NCBI RefSeq assembly: GCF_003260995.1
Contig: NZ_CP030040.1
Span: 3,023,176 to 3,087,175, forward strand
Reading direction: 5' to 3'
Source of the DNA: Acetobacterium sp. KB-1
GTDB taxonomy: Bacteria; Bacillota; Clostridia; Eubacteriales; Eubacteriaceae
Length of the DNA stretch: 64,000 nucleotides
Below the pieces are notes generated by a model. It was not told the origin of the DNA and searched no databases. It worked only from the letters and a program-made list of their open reading frames with translations. Both the position numbers and the translations under genes were made by a program. Shown piece by piece: positions 1-9,624 of the stretch. Each line of letters opens with the position of its first letter. The stretch's first letter is position 1.

Positions 1-2
1 AG

Positions 3-137
3 TATTTTTTAAAATTGTTGGATCAATATGAGAAAGGGGAGGCTTCGATTAAAAAGGTAAAGAAAAATTTGTGGAAAATGACCGTTAAGTACGACCAGAC
101 CTACCTGTTGGACTCCTACTATTATGTAATTATTTGA
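3..137 (+). CDS. C-terminal end of an unidentified protein (partial)
   Basis: An open frame enters from the left edge and runs 44 codons to a TGA at 135-137. The residues are lysine- and tyrosine-rich, ending in DSYYYVII, and resemble a mostly helical, charged C-terminus. It lies on the same strand 67 bases before the next gene, so it may be the previous member of the signalling operon. I do not recognise the family. A shadow frame on the other strand covers the same bases but has no ribosome site. Confidence is limited because only the tail is visible. Confidence 0.4.
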   Translation, partial: YFLKLLDQYEKGEASIKKVKKNLWKMTVKYDQTYLLDSYYYVII

Positions 138-204
138 AAAAATAAAGTGGATTGTTTTTAAGTAAGGCTTAAATAATAAATGAGAAAGTGGTGTAGGAAA
201 GATT

Positions 205-1206
205 ATGCTAACTGTCGAAATCAAAGAATTGATTGTGTATCTAAGGAATATTGTATCGGAAGAAAAACCGGATGATGGTTTTTTAGAAAAATACGGAGAT
301 GATCCGGACTTTATTGAACTTGATAACGCAGCGCGGGAGATTCGAAACAACTGCAAAAAACACTTTGAAATGATCTTTGACTTGTTTCCTGACCCGACCA
401 TTATTACGACTATGGATGAGGGCAAGCTATTGACCTATAATCAGGCCTTTTTAAAGCTGATCAAGACCCGGGGAAGGACAATTTTTGATGAGTCGGTAAA
501 TATTTCTGATCTGTATTTCGAATTGGATAAGAGAGAGCAATTAGTTGCAGAATTAAAACGAACGGGTATCAGCGAAAATATGGAGATCATGGTTAAGGAT
601 GTAAATGATGAAATGTTTGTCGGCCTGGTTTCGGCTCAGGCGATTAACATCGAAGGGACACCTCATATTCTGAGTGTAATTCGGGATATTACCGAAATTA
701 AACGTTTAGAAGCTGAAATTAAACAGTTATCAATCAAGGATAAATTGACGCAGGTGTTTAATCGTCCTAAACTTGATACGTTTCTCCAATGCGAACTGGA
801 ACGTTCTGAACGGACCAGGGCCCCTTTTTCAATCGTCCTGGTGGATGTCGATTCGCTCAGACAGATTAATGATACCTATGGAAATCCGGTCGGAGATAAA
901 GTACTGGTGGCAATTGCCGATATCCTGAAACAAAATATTCGGGTGACGGATGTTGTTGGCAGATGGAGTGGTGAAGAATTTTTGATTATTCTACCCGATA
1001 CCGATAAAAAAGGGGCCGTAACCCTGGCGGAAAAGATTCGCACCATTGTTGAAAACACCAATTTTGAGACCGTTTTAAAGCTAACGTCGAGTTTTGGGGT
1101 ATCAACCTATCGTCAGGACTTGTTGCCGGCAACCCTGATTTCCAGAGCCCATGTGGCCCGGAGTCGGGCCAAAGAAAAAGGAAAAAACCGAGTGGAGTGG
1201 CAATAA
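205..1206 (+). CDS. PAS-GGDEF diguanylate cyclase
   Basis: Predicted cytoplasmic diguanylate cyclase that makes cyclic di-GMP from two GTP. The first ~45 residues are acidic and unassigned. A PAS domain follows at about 50-165 (typical ending 'HILSVIRDITEIKR'), then a GGDEF domain at about 175-333. The active-site loop reads SGEEF at residues 255-259, a GGEEF variant in which the first glycine is serine, a change usually tolerated. An RVTD I-site lies five residues before it, so product inhibition is likely. No membrane segment is visible, so the PAS domain must sense an internal cue. The start has a GGAAAG-type ribosome site. It is the first complete gene of a run of signalling genes with short gaps up to about 8.96 kb. 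Confidence 0.9.
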   Translation: MLTVEIKELIVYLRNIVSEEKPDDGFLEKYGDDPDFIELDNAAREIRNNCKKHFEMIFDLFPDPTIITTMDEGKLLTYNQAFLKLIKTRGRTIFDESVNISDLYFELDKREQLVAELKRTGISENMEIMVKDVNDEMFVGLVSAQAINIEGTPHILSVIRDITEIKRLEAEIKQLSIKDKLTQVFNRPKLDTFLQCELERSERTRAPFSIVLVDVDSLRQINDTYGNPVGDKVLVAIADILKQNIRVTDVVGRWSGEEFLIILPDTDKKGAVTLAEKIRTIVENTNFETVLKLTSSFGVSTYRQDLLPATLISRAHVARSRAKEKGKNRVEWQ

Positions 1207-1248
1207 TTAAAGCGTCGAAATTAAAAATTGAATTTCTTGAGGTGACAG

Positions 1249-3180
1249 GTGGATACGAGGCAATTAAAGATTTTAGTGATTGATGACAACCGGGATAATG
1301 TGATTGTCTTAAAAGCTCTGATACAGGATGCATTTCCGGAAGTCCGGGTTTTAGCGGCTTTTGGTGGCAAGGCGGGATTTGATATGGCGGCATCGGAAGA
1401 TCCGGATGTTATTTTCATGGATATTATTATGCCGGAAATGGATGGCTTTGACGTCTGTCGACAATTAAAAGCCAGACCCGATCTGGCAGATATCCCGGTG
1501 GTTTTTGTGACGGCTTCCCGGGGCGATAAGGAACATCGAATTCTGGCGCTGGAATGCGGAGGGGAAGGGTTTTTATCCAAACCCTTTGATGAGCAGGAAC
1601 TGATTTCTCAAATTAGGGCAATGGAAAAGATCAGACGGGCCAATCTTCGTAAACGTAACGAAAAAAAGCGGCTTGATAACCGGGTCAGAAAACAAAATGC
1701 GGCATTAAAGGCGGCCCATGCCCGAACGCTGAAACTCCTTAAATCGCTGGAAAAGGAAAATGAAGCCAGGAAAAAAAGCGAAAAAGCTCTGGTTGAAGCT
1801 CAAAAGTTGGCGCGTTTAGGGAGTTATGAGTATCACTTGAAAAGCGGGGAAATCGGTTATTCGGAGGAAGTTTTAAATATCTTCGGAATCCACTCAGAGG
1901 AGCAAATCAGGACAAAAGAACAGTTAATCAGGCTGGTTCATCCAGACGACATTGCTTCTGTACTGGAAAATATTAAAAAGGTGATGTTAGAAAAATCCGC
2001 TGCCGATTTTGTCTTTCGGATCATCAGGCAAGATGGAGAGGAAAGTGTTGCAAATCTAAGGATGATCCCCCAATTTGATGAAAATAAAAATCATGTTGGC
2101 GTTTTTGGAACCATCCAGGACATTACCCGGATCAGAAAAACCGAGGAGGAGATCCGCTATCTGAGCTATCATGATTATCTGACCGGTCTGTTTAACCGAC
2201 GCTTTTATGAAGAGGTGCTGGTCAAACTGGATATTGATGAAAACTATCCATTGACTCTGGTGATGGCCGATGTCAATGGCTTGAAAATGATCAATGATTC
2301 TTTTGGTCACGCGGTAGGCGATGAACTTCTGCAGAAGGCGTCCAATGTGATTAAAAGTGGTTGTCGTGACAAGGACGTAATTGCCAGATTGGGTGGCGAT
2401 GAATTTGTTATTATTTTGACTAAAACTGACGCTGAAACAGCGGCTCTGGTGATTAAACGTTTGGAAACACTGGCGTCCAGAGAAAAAATAGGTGGCTTGA
2501 AACTTTCGATTGCTTTTGGTAGCAAAACAAAAACCAGAAAAGAAGAAAATATCCAGCAAGTGCTTAAAAATGCCGAGGATGATATGTATCGGCATAAACT
2601 TTACGAAAGTGCCAGCATGCGCAGCAAAACGATTGAACTGATTATGAACACCCTATATGAAAAAAGCAACCGGGAAATGATGCATTCTAACCGGGTGGGC
2701 CTCATTTGTGAAAAAATTGGCATGCGGATGAAACTGGATCAGGATGAAATTAATCAGATCCGAACAGCGGGACTGATTCATGATATTGGCAAAATGGGGA
2801 TTGACGAAAAGATATTGAATAAGCCGGGAGCCCTTAACGCTGAAGAATGGAAAGAAATAAAACGGCATCCGGAAATTGGATACCGAATTCTCAGTTCAGT
2901 CAATGAATTTTCGGAAATGGCAAATTGTATTTTGGAACATCATGAGCGATGGGATGGAAATGGCTATCCCAAAGGTTTAAAGGGTGAAGAAATTTCGTTA
3001 CAGGGAAGAATTGTGGCGGTAGCAGATTCCTTCGACGCCATGACCAGTGATCGAACCTATCGAAAAGGGCTGATTCATGAAGCCGCAATTGCAGAAATCA
3101 AACGCTGTGCCGGAACTCATTTTGATCCGCTGGTGGCAAAAATACTGGTTGAAGTGGTGCGTTTAGAGAAGTTCCGTTAG
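1249..3180 (+). CDS. REC-PAS-GGDEF-HD-GYP response regulator (c-di-GMP turnover)
   Basis: Response regulator with both cyclic di-GMP synthesis and breakdown domains. Order: receiver at about 5-120 with phospho-acceptor Asp in 'IFMDIIMPEMDG', coiled coil at about 130-185, PAS at about 185-295, GGDEF at about 305-460 and HD-GYP at about 465-640. The cyclase loop is intact (GGDEF, 382-386) with an RDKD I-site five residues upstream. The phosphodiesterase has HD at 511-512, both histidines of the HHExxDGxGYP motif (H564, H565) and GYP at about 572-574, so both activities look intact. The start is GTG with GAGG six bases upstream; no ATG fits. It is closely related to the protein encoded at 7066-8964, so the pair looks like an old duplication. 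Confidence 0.92.
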   Translation: MDTRQLKILVIDDNRDNVIVLKALIQDAFPEVRVLAAFGGKAGFDMAASEDPDVIFMDIIMPEMDGFDVCRQLKARPDLADIPVVFVTASRGDKEHRILALECGGEGFLSKPFDEQELISQIRAMEKIRRANLRKRNEKKRLDNRVRKQNAALKAAHARTLKLLKSLEKENEARKKSEKALVEAQKLARLGSYEYHLKSGEIGYSEEVLNIFGIHSEEQIRTKEQLIRLVHPDDIASVLENIKKVMLEKSAADFVFRIIRQDGEESVANLRMIPQFDENKNHVGVFGTIQDITRIRKTEEEIRYLSYHDYLTGLFNRRFYEEVLVKLDIDENYPLTLVMADVNGLKMINDSFGHAVGDELLQKASNVIKSGCRDKDVIARLGGDEFVIILTKTDAETAALVIKRLETLASREKIGGLKLSIAFGSKTKTRKEENIQQVLKNAEDDMYRHKLYESASMRSKTIELIMNTLYEKSNREMMHSNRVGLICEKIGMRMKLDQDEINQIRTAGLIHDIGKMGIDEKILNKPGALNAEEWKEIKRHPEIGYRILSSVNEFSEMANCILEHHERWDGNGYPKGLKGEEISLQGRIVAVADSFDAMTSDRTYRKGLIHEAAIAEIKRCAGTHFDPLVAKILVEVVRLEKFR

Positions 3181-3230
3181 AGTCGTCGGCAAATCGTGGC
3201 AATAATCAGGATGAATAAGGGAGATAGGAA

Positions 3231-4073
3231 ATGGAAACGCACACTGACGACTCTGTTTTTGAGATGATTCGGATTATGAAAGCAACGTATGAAAAAGATC
3301 TGAGCATCTATGAGGAGGCCTTTCTGGTAAAAACCTTAAAGCGGCGAATGGCGGGTATCAATGTTAACCAATCGGACTACCCTTTGTACCTACAGGAAAA
3401 CGGTGATGAAGCGGAACGCTTAATAGCATCGTTTCAGATCACCTATAGTCAATTTTTCAGAAATTCTTTGACCTTTGCGGTGTTGGAGCAGCTGGTTTTA
3501 CCCCAACTACTAAGCCGGAAACCTGAAAATGGCGAACTAAGGGTGTGGTCGGCCGGTTGTTCTACTGGTCAGGAAGCCTACTCCATCGCAATCCTACTGG
3601 AAGAGTTGATCCGTACCGCAAAAAAACCGATGCGGTTCCGAATTTTTGCTACCGATCTTTCCAGAGAAGCGATAAGCATTGCCAAAGCCGGGATTTATAA
3701 TGAGGATGAAGTGTCAAATATTCGGATGAAACACTTAAAAAGTTATTTTATGAAAAGGGGCGAAGCCTATGGCGTTATACCCGGATTAAAAGATAAGATT
3801 GACTTTTCAGAGTACGATTTGCTGGATTCCCATTCCAGTAATCCACCGGATAGCATTTTTGGTGATTTTGATATCATTTTCTGCTGTAATCTTCTTTTTT
3901 ATTATAAAACGGCGGTGAGACGATCGATTGTCGGGAAATTAAAGCGTTCTTTAGCCGAAGGAGGCTTTCTCATCACTGGTGAAGCAGAGTCGATTTTTAT
4001 GGGAAAGGACGAGGACTTAAAGATGTTGTCTTCAAGTGTTCCTGTTTTTTGGAAATTACGGCATTTCAAATAG
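3231..4073 (+). CDS. CheR-type protein-glutamate methyltransferase
   Basis: SAM-dependent methyltransferase of the CheR family, which methylates glutamates of chemoreceptors or related sensors. An all-helical N-terminal domain (about 1-75, ending near 'SQFFRNS') precedes the Rossmann-like SAM domain. The SAM-binding motif reads WSAGCSTGQEAYS where classical CheR has GEEPYS. The usual CRNVLIYF motif is altered to CCNLLFYY. Length (280) is normal and there is no TPR tail. No CheB esterase, CheA, CheW or separate receptor is nearby. The gene sits 15 bases before a hybrid kinase whose sensor half has a receptor-like four-helix domain, which may be its substrate (inference). Ribosome site GGGAGATAGGAA precedes the ATG. 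Confidence 0.88.
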   Translation: METHTDDSVFEMIRIMKATYEKDLSIYEEAFLVKTLKRRMAGINVNQSDYPLYLQENGDEAERLIASFQITYSQFFRNSLTFAVLEQLVLPQLLSRKPENGELRVWSAGCSTGQEAYSIAILLEELIRTAKKPMRFRIFATDLSREAISIAKAGIYNEDEVSNIRMKHLKSYFMKRGEAYGVIPGLKDKIDFSEYDLLDSHSSNPPDSIFGDFDIIFCCNLLFYYKTAVRRSIVGKLKRSLAEGGFLITGEAESIFMGKDEDLKMLSSSVPVFWKLRHFK

Positions 4074-4088
4074 GTTCAGGGAGAGAAG

Positions 4089-7076
4089 ATGAACATAAGA
4101 AATTTAAAGGTAAAAACACAGCTCATTATTGGTTTTTCAATCATTCTTTTTTTTGTTATATTATTGGGAATTTTAGGTTATGTTCAGACTAATGCCATTG
4201 TTAATCAGGCCGAGACCATGTATAATCATCCCTTTCATGTGACCAAAGCAATTGACCGACTAAACGCAGATATTCTAAACATGCGGGTGGGTGTCAGAGA
4301 CTTAATTCTTGTTGATACTCAGGAAGATCGAGAAAGTGCCATCGTATTGATGGAACAGCACGATGCCGATATCCAGTTACAGTTTGACGTGTTGCGCGAA
4401 CTTTATTTAGGACCGCAGGAGGATGTCGATGAGGCATATAAGGCCTATATTAATTGGGAAACCGCCCGGGTGGAGATTGTCGAACAAGCGCTAGCGGGGG
4501 ATTTAGAAACGGCAAAAAAGAAGTTGCTACCGGGGGAAAAGGTTGGCAATTATCGGGCAACACTCATTGAGAAAATGAAAGTTGTCGAGAATTTTGCAAA
4601 TAACAAGGCGGATACCTTATATCAGGGTGCCATTGACTTATCAGATCGGATCATCATGCAATTAGTTTTGGTTGTCCTTATCATTGTTGTCTTTTCGGTG
4701 CTGGTTAGTTTTGTCATTCTTAGGATCATTCAGGAACCATTAAATGAGTTGACCCGGGTGACGGATGAATTTCATAATGGCAATCATAATGCTCGAAGCT
4801 GTTACGATCATCACAACGAATTTGGCATGTTATCGGAATCATTTAACACCCTTGCAGATGATATTCAAAAAAATATGGAGCTCAATGAAAAAGCAGCAAA
4901 CTTTATTGAGGTTATGTTAGGTGAAGATGATGCCAGAAAATTTTTTAGAAAGACATTAAATATCCTTTCCCGATACACGGGTTCTCAGGTTGCAGCGGTT
5001 TATCTGCTAAATAGCGATAACCACCAGTTTGAATATTTTGAATCGATTGGCTTGGACCAAAAGGGCAGAGAAAAATTTAGTGGGGATACTCTGGAAGGTG
5101 AATTTGGTGCGTCGCTTGCCAGTGGCCATTACACCCATATTAAAGATATCCCGGAAGATTCACGCTTTGCTTTTTATACCGTCAGTGGAAAGTTTATTCC
5201 CCGGGAAATCATTACGATTCCGATTGTTTTTGGCAAGGAAGTTATTGCGGTGGTATCCCTGGCGGCGATTGGCAAATACAATCAAAAAGCGATTGGTTTT
5301 ATTGAAAAAACCATCAGTACCATGAGTGCCCGGATTGAAGGAATTCTGGCTTACCGAACCATTAAAGAATTTTCACACAAGCTGGAGCAGCAAAACCGGG
5401 AACTGGATGCCCAGAAGAACGAAATGGAAGAGCAGTCGGTGGAACTGATCCATCAGAATATTGAACTGGAAATGCAGAAAAAAGAGCTCAATGAAGCCAA
5501 TCAGCTTAAGACTAACTTTTTATCCAATATGAGCCACGAATTGCGGACACCCCTTAATTCAGTGATTGCCCTTTCGGGGATTTTAAATCGTCGCCTTAAA
5601 AATGAAATACCAGAAGAAGAGTACAGTTACCTGGAGGTCATTGAACGAAATGGTAAAAACCTCCTGGCTTTGATTAATGACATCTTGGATATTTCCCGGA
5701 TCGAAGCCGGTCGGGAAGAAATTGAGATTACGACCTTTAATATAAATCAATTGATTAATGAGGTGGTGGAAATGCTGGTGCCCCAGGCCAGTGAGAAAAA
5801 TGTGACGTGTCGAAGTGGTGTAAGTGACACTGCCGTTTATATCAATAGCGATCGCGATAAATGTCGTCATATTCTGGAAAATCTGGCCAGCAATGCGGTT
5901 AAGTTCACAGAAAAAGGTGAGGTATTGTTGGCCATGGGCCAGAACGGGGAGCACTTAGAAATTCGGGTCAGGGATACTGGTATCGGGATCGACGAAAATT
6001 ATCTGCCCTTTATTTTTGATGAATTCAGACAGGCCGATGGCAGCACCTCGCGTAAATTTGGAGGAACTGGACTGGGACTGGCGATTGCTAAAAAATATGC
6101 CAACTTACTAGGTGGAACAATCAGCGTAAAAAGTGTCGTGAACCAGGGGTCGGAATTTCTCCTTTCACTGCCTGTTCATTATTCGCCGGAAAACAAAGTG
6201 ATTGAAGAAGAATTTAAAAAAGATCGAGCCAGGCTGCCACGAGAAATAGCGGTGCCGCAATTGTCAAGTAAAGTGTCAGCGAATTCGACGGCTAAAACCT
6301 TGCTGATTGTTGAAGACAGTGAACCAGCAGTTATTCAGATTAGAGATTTACTAGAAGATAGCGGGTATACCATTCAAGTGGCCAGCGATGCAAAAGAAGC
6401 TCTGAAAATTATGGAAGCGGTTATTCCTGATGCCATCGTTCTGGATTTAATGATGCCTGAAATTGATGGGTTTGATTTGCTAAACACCATAAGAGCGTCG
6501 GAACCGACCGCCTATATTCCGGTATTGATACTCACGGCTAAGCATATCACCAAAGACGAGCTTAAATTTTTGACAAAAAATAATATTCACCAGTTAATTC
6601 AAAAAGGTGATGTCAACCGAGAAGAACTAAAAAAAGCTATCGCTTCGATGCTTTATCCGGAAACTGACGAAAAAAAGGTAAAGCAATTTGTGACGCGAAC
6701 AAATAAGTTAAAACCATTGGTACTGGCGGTGGAAGATAATCCCGATAATATGATCACGGTAAAGGCGTTGCTAAGCGATCATTTCAGGGTGTTGGAGGCG
6801 ACAGACGGTCCAACAAGCATCGCGTTGGCAAAACAATATCGGCCCGACTTGATTCTGATGGATATTGCCCTTCCGGGAATTGATGGTATCCAGGCATTTA
6901 AGACCATTCGATCGTCGCCGGGGCTGGAACATACGCCGGTTATTGCACTGACTGCCAGTGCCATGACTCAGGAAAGAGAAGGGATTTTAGCCCAGGGGTT
7001 TGACGCCTTTATTCCTAAACCGATCATTGAACGGGAGTTCTTAAAAGTCATTCAGGAGGTGCTTTATGGCAGATAA
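4089..7076 (+). CDS. Membrane hybrid sensor histidine kinase with two receiver domains
   Basis: A 995-residue membrane sensor kinase. Visible parts: TM1 at about 10-32, an extracytoplasmic four-helix (4HB_MCP-like) domain at about 35-185, TM2 at about 190-212, HAMP at about 213-265, a GAF-like domain at about 270-420, a Gln/Glu-rich coiled coil at about 425-475, then HisKA with phospho-accepting H483 in NMSHELRTPLN. An HATPase domain with DTGIGI and GGTGLGL boxes follows. Two receivers end the protein: REC1 with D786 (VLDLMMPEIDG) and REC2 with D925 (LMDIALPGIDG). Phosphate could pass to its own receivers and then to the REC proteins encoded on either side. The stop overlaps the next start by 11 bases, implying translational coupling. 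Confidence 0.92.
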   Translation: MNIRNLKVKTQLIIGFSIILFFVILLGILGYVQTNAIVNQAETMYNHPFHVTKAIDRLNADILNMRVGVRDLILVDTQEDRESAIVLMEQHDADIQLQFDVLRELYLGPQEDVDEAYKAYINWETARVEIVEQALAGDLETAKKKLLPGEKVGNYRATLIEKMKVVENFANNKADTLYQGAIDLSDRIIMQLVLVVLIIVVFSVLVSFVILRIIQEPLNELTRVTDEFHNGNHNARSCYDHHNEFGMLSESFNTLADDIQKNMELNEKAANFIEVMLGEDDARKFFRKTLNILSRYTGSQVAAVYLLNSDNHQFEYFESIGLDQKGREKFSGDTLEGEFGASLASGHYTHIKDIPEDSRFAFYTVSGKFIPREIITIPIVFGKEVIAVVSLAAIGKYNQKAIGFIEKTISTMSARIEGILAYRTIKEFSHKLEQQNRELDAQKNEMEEQSVELIHQNIELEMQKKELNEANQLKTNFLSNMSHELRTPLNSVIALSGILNRRLKNEIPEEEYSYLEVIERNGKNLLALINDILDISRIEAGREEIEITTFNINQLINEVVEMLVPQASEKNVTCRSGVSDTAVYINSDRDKCRHILENLASNAVKFTEKGEVLLAMGQNGEHLEIRVRDTGIGIDENYLPFIFDEFRQADGSTSRKFGGTGLGLAIAKKYANLLGGTISVKSVVNQGSEFLLSLPVHYSPENKVIEEEFKKDRARLPREIAVPQLSSKVSANSTAKTLLIVEDSEPAVIQIRDLLEDSGYTIQVASDAKEALKIMEAVIPDAIVLDLMMPEIDGFDLLNTIRASEPTAYIPVLILTAKHITKDELKFLTKNNIHQLIQKGDVNREELKKAIASMLYPETDEKKVKQFVTRTNKLKPLVLAVEDNPDNMITVKALLSDHFRVLEATDGPTSIALAKQYRPDLILMDIALPGIDGIQAFKTIRSSPGLEHTPVIALTASAMTQEREGILAQGFDAFIPKPIIEREFLKVIQEVLYGR

Positions 7077-8964
7077 ACGATCAAAATTTTTAGCAGTCGA
7101 TGATAATCAGGACAATTTGATTACCCTGCGAGCACTGATTCGAGAAGCTTTTCCAGAGGCCCAGGTATTAACAGCCACTTCCGGTATGGAGGGGATAATG
7201 ATTGCGGCACAAGAAGATCCGGATGTAATCATACTGGATGTTGTCATGCCGGGGATGGATGGATTTGAGGTTTGTCAAAAACTAAAGGCTGAAAAAAGCA
7301 CCAAGGAAATCCCGGTTGTTTTTGTAACGGCGGTAAAAGGCGATCGGGAGCATCGGATTCTGGCCCTTGAATCCGGGGCAGAAGCATTTTTAGCAAAACC
7401 GATTGATGAATCGGAACTTACAGCCCAAATCAGAGCGATGGTAAAAATTAAAACGGCCAATCGCCATAAGCAGGATGAACAAGGTCGGTTGGCACGGATG
7501 GTAGCGGAAAAAACCGCTGAATTAGAAAAAGCGCATTCTCAAACCATTGAACTGTTAGAAAGTCTCAAGGTCAGCGAAGAGAAAAATCGCCGGCTGATCA
7601 CTCAAATGGAACAAGGCCTGATCGTCCATGAAGTTTTGCTTGACGAGGACGGGGAACCTGAGGATTGTAGGATTTTGTATGTAAATGAAAGCTTTGAGCG
7701 ATTGACCAGTTTAAAGAGCCAGGACATTCTCGAGAAAACCCTGACTGAGATCATCCCGGAGTCAAAAGCGTTTATGGTTAGCAAATGTGCACAAGTGATA
7801 AAAACCGGCGCATCGGTCTGTTTTGAAAAGTATTTTCATCAGTTTAATAAGTATTTTGAAATGGTAGCCTATTGTCCCGAACCGCAACAGGTGGCCGTCA
7901 TTATTTCTGATATTAGCAAACGGAAACAGACCGAAGAGCGAATCCGTTATTTAAGTGATCACGACTATCTCACCGGAGTCTTCAACCGCCGCTATTACGA
8001 AGAAGCATTAGTGACCATTGATACCGAAGATAACCTGCCGTTGAGTCTGGTTATTTCCGATGTGAACGGACTAAAGCTGGTGAACGAGTCCTTTGGACAT
8101 GCGCTGGGTGATGAGCTCCTTAAAAAAGTTGCGGAGGTAATTTTAAATGAATGTCGGGATCAGGATGTGGTCGCCCGGCTCAGTGGGGATGAGTTCATTA
8201 TCCTGCTGCCAAAAACAGATCAGATCCAGACAGCCAGGATTGTCAAACGGATGCGAACCGCAGCCCGGCAGGAGTCGATTGGGGCCATAAAATTTTCCAT
8301 TTCATTTGGATATGAAACGAAAACCGAAGCGAATAAAAATATCCAGGATGTGTTAAAAAATGCCGAAGACAATATGTATCGACATAAGCTATATGAAAGT
8401 ACCAGTATAAAGAATAAGACCATCGATTTAATTATGAATACCCTTTATGAAAAAAGCAGTCGGGAGATGTTGCACTCCAAAAGGGTGAGCGAAATCTGCG
8501 AAAAAATTGCTTTGAAAATGAATTTTGACCCGGATGATGTCAGCCAGGTAAAGACCGCCGGTTTAATCCACGATATCGGTAAAATGGGGATTGACGAGAA
8601 AATACTCAATAAGCCGGGGGGATTAGATCCAGATGAGTGGAAAAAAATTCAACGCCATCCGGAGATCGGCTATCGGATTTTAAGTTCCTCCAGTGAATTT
8701 TCAGAATTGGCAAGATATGTCCTGGAGCATCAGGAGCGGTGGGATGGAAAGGGCTACCCGAAACGGTTGGCAGGCGAGGAAATTTCTGTTCAGGCAAGAA
8801 TCATTGGTGTAGCGGATGCCTTCGATGCGATGACCTGTGACCGGGCCTATCGAAAGGGACTCAGCGTGGAAGAAGCGGTGGCAGAAATAAGAAAATGCGC
8901 CGGGACTCAATTTGATCCGCAAGTGGCCAGTGTGTTTATTGAAAAGGTGCTAACGCAAAGCTAA
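7066..8964 (+). CDS. REC-PAS-GGDEF-HD-GYP response regulator, second paralogue
   Basis: Same architecture as the protein at 1249-3180: receiver (Asp in 'IILDVVMPGMDG'), coiled coil, a short and divergent PAS, GGDEF, HD-GYP. The cyclase loop is SGDEF at 373-377 with an RDQD I-site, so it is probably active and feedback-inhibited. The HD-GYP part keeps HD (502-503) and GYP, but the HH pair is H555-Q556, replacing a residue that is a metal ligand in structurally known HD-GYP enzymes. Breakdown activity may therefore be changed or lost, unlike the paralogue (inference). The ATG lies inside the end of the kinase gene with AGGAGGT five bases upstream. Confidence 0.9.
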   Translation: MADKRSKFLAVDDNQDNLITLRALIREAFPEAQVLTATSGMEGIMIAAQEDPDVIILDVVMPGMDGFEVCQKLKAEKSTKEIPVVFVTAVKGDREHRILALESGAEAFLAKPIDESELTAQIRAMVKIKTANRHKQDEQGRLARMVAEKTAELEKAHSQTIELLESLKVSEEKNRRLITQMEQGLIVHEVLLDEDGEPEDCRILYVNESFERLTSLKSQDILEKTLTEIIPESKAFMVSKCAQVIKTGASVCFEKYFHQFNKYFEMVAYCPEPQQVAVIISDISKRKQTEERIRYLSDHDYLTGVFNRRYYEEALVTIDTEDNLPLSLVISDVNGLKLVNESFGHALGDELLKKVAEVILNECRDQDVVARLSGDEFIILLPKTDQIQTARIVKRMRTAARQESIGAIKFSISFGYETKTEANKNIQDVLKNAEDNMYRHKLYESTSIKNKTIDLIMNTLYEKSSREMLHSKRVSEICEKIALKMNFDPDDVSQVKTAGLIHDIGKMGIDEKILNKPGGLDPDEWKKIQRHPEIGYRILSSSSEFSELARYVLEHQERWDGKGYPKRLAGEEISVQARIIGVADAFDAMTCDRAYRKGLSVEEAVAEIRKCAGTQFDPQVASVFIEKVLTQS

Positions 8965-8988
8965 GAATTTAAGAAAGAAGGTAAAACC

Positions 8989-9558
8989 TTGAAAAACAAG
9001 CAAGAAAATAAAATTGAAGCAGCAATACAGGCATTGATTAGTGGTAATAAGAAGTTTTTAGATGCAAAAGAAAGTGGTTATAGTCATCAGACGATTAAGA
9101 CCGCACCGGCTAAAAATGGTCAGAACCCCTATGCTGTGGTTGTCACCTGTTCAGATTCCCGAGTTCCTCCTGAGCACATTTTTGCGGCCGGGATTGGCGA
9201 GCTCTTTGTCATTCGAACGGCGGGAAATGTGATCGGTGATTTTGAATTAGGGAGTATTGAATACGCCGTGGGACACTTGGGAACACCGGTGGTTTTAGTG
9301 TTGGGTCATAACCACTGCGGGGCCGTGGCAGCAGCGATGGAGGGGCATGGCACCGGGAACATTAAGAAAGTATTAGATGAAATAATGCCTGTCATTTCAG
9401 GCGAAAAAGATGTTGATAAGTGCGAGAATTTAAATATTGAACATAGTTTTTGCCGGATCAGTGAAAGCGAAATGGTAAGGGATCTTATCCGTAAAGGAGA
9501 AGTAAAGCTTATTTCAGGAAAATATGATATCGAAACCGGCGGTGTTGAATTTTTTTAA
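8989..9558 (+). CDS. Beta-class carbonic anhydrase
   Basis: Zinc enzyme interconverting CO2 and bicarbonate in the cytoplasm. The beta-class signature is complete: Cys54-x-Asp56-x-Arg58 and His107-x-x-Cys110, giving the Cys2His zinc site and the Asp/Arg dyad. Length (189) is normal for the short bacterial type. The start is TTG with GAAAGAAGG upstream; no ATG or GTG fits. It follows the signalling genes by 24 bases and may be co-transcribed, though no functional link is obvious. In an acetogen it would supply or equilibrate CO2 and bicarbonate for the Wood-Ljungdahl pathway (inference). Confidence 0.93.
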   Translation: MKNKQENKIEAAIQALISGNKKFLDAKESGYSHQTIKTAPAKNGQNPYAVVVTCSDSRVPPEHIFAAGIGELFVIRTAGNVIGDFELGSIEYAVGHLGTPVVLVLGHNHCGAVAAAMEGHGTGNIKKVLDEIMPVISGEKDVDKCENLNIEHSFCRISESEMVRDLIRKGEVKLISGKYDIETGGVEFF

Positions 9559-9624
9559 CTGACCGGCGATAAATAATAAGTGTTGCGATCGGACAAAACG
9601 GCATGAAGATGAAAGGGGATTAAA

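Noticed and set aside
9-425. 138-codon minus-strand frame overlapping the first gene
   Set aside because: No ribosome site, low-complexity Ser/Ile/Phe-rich product, antisense to a clear PAS-GGDEF gene.
1249-8964. Frameshift or recombination between the two REC-PAS-GGDEF-HD-GYP paralogues
   Set aside because: Both frames are complete and diverged along their whole length, so they are old duplicates and not an assembly artefact.
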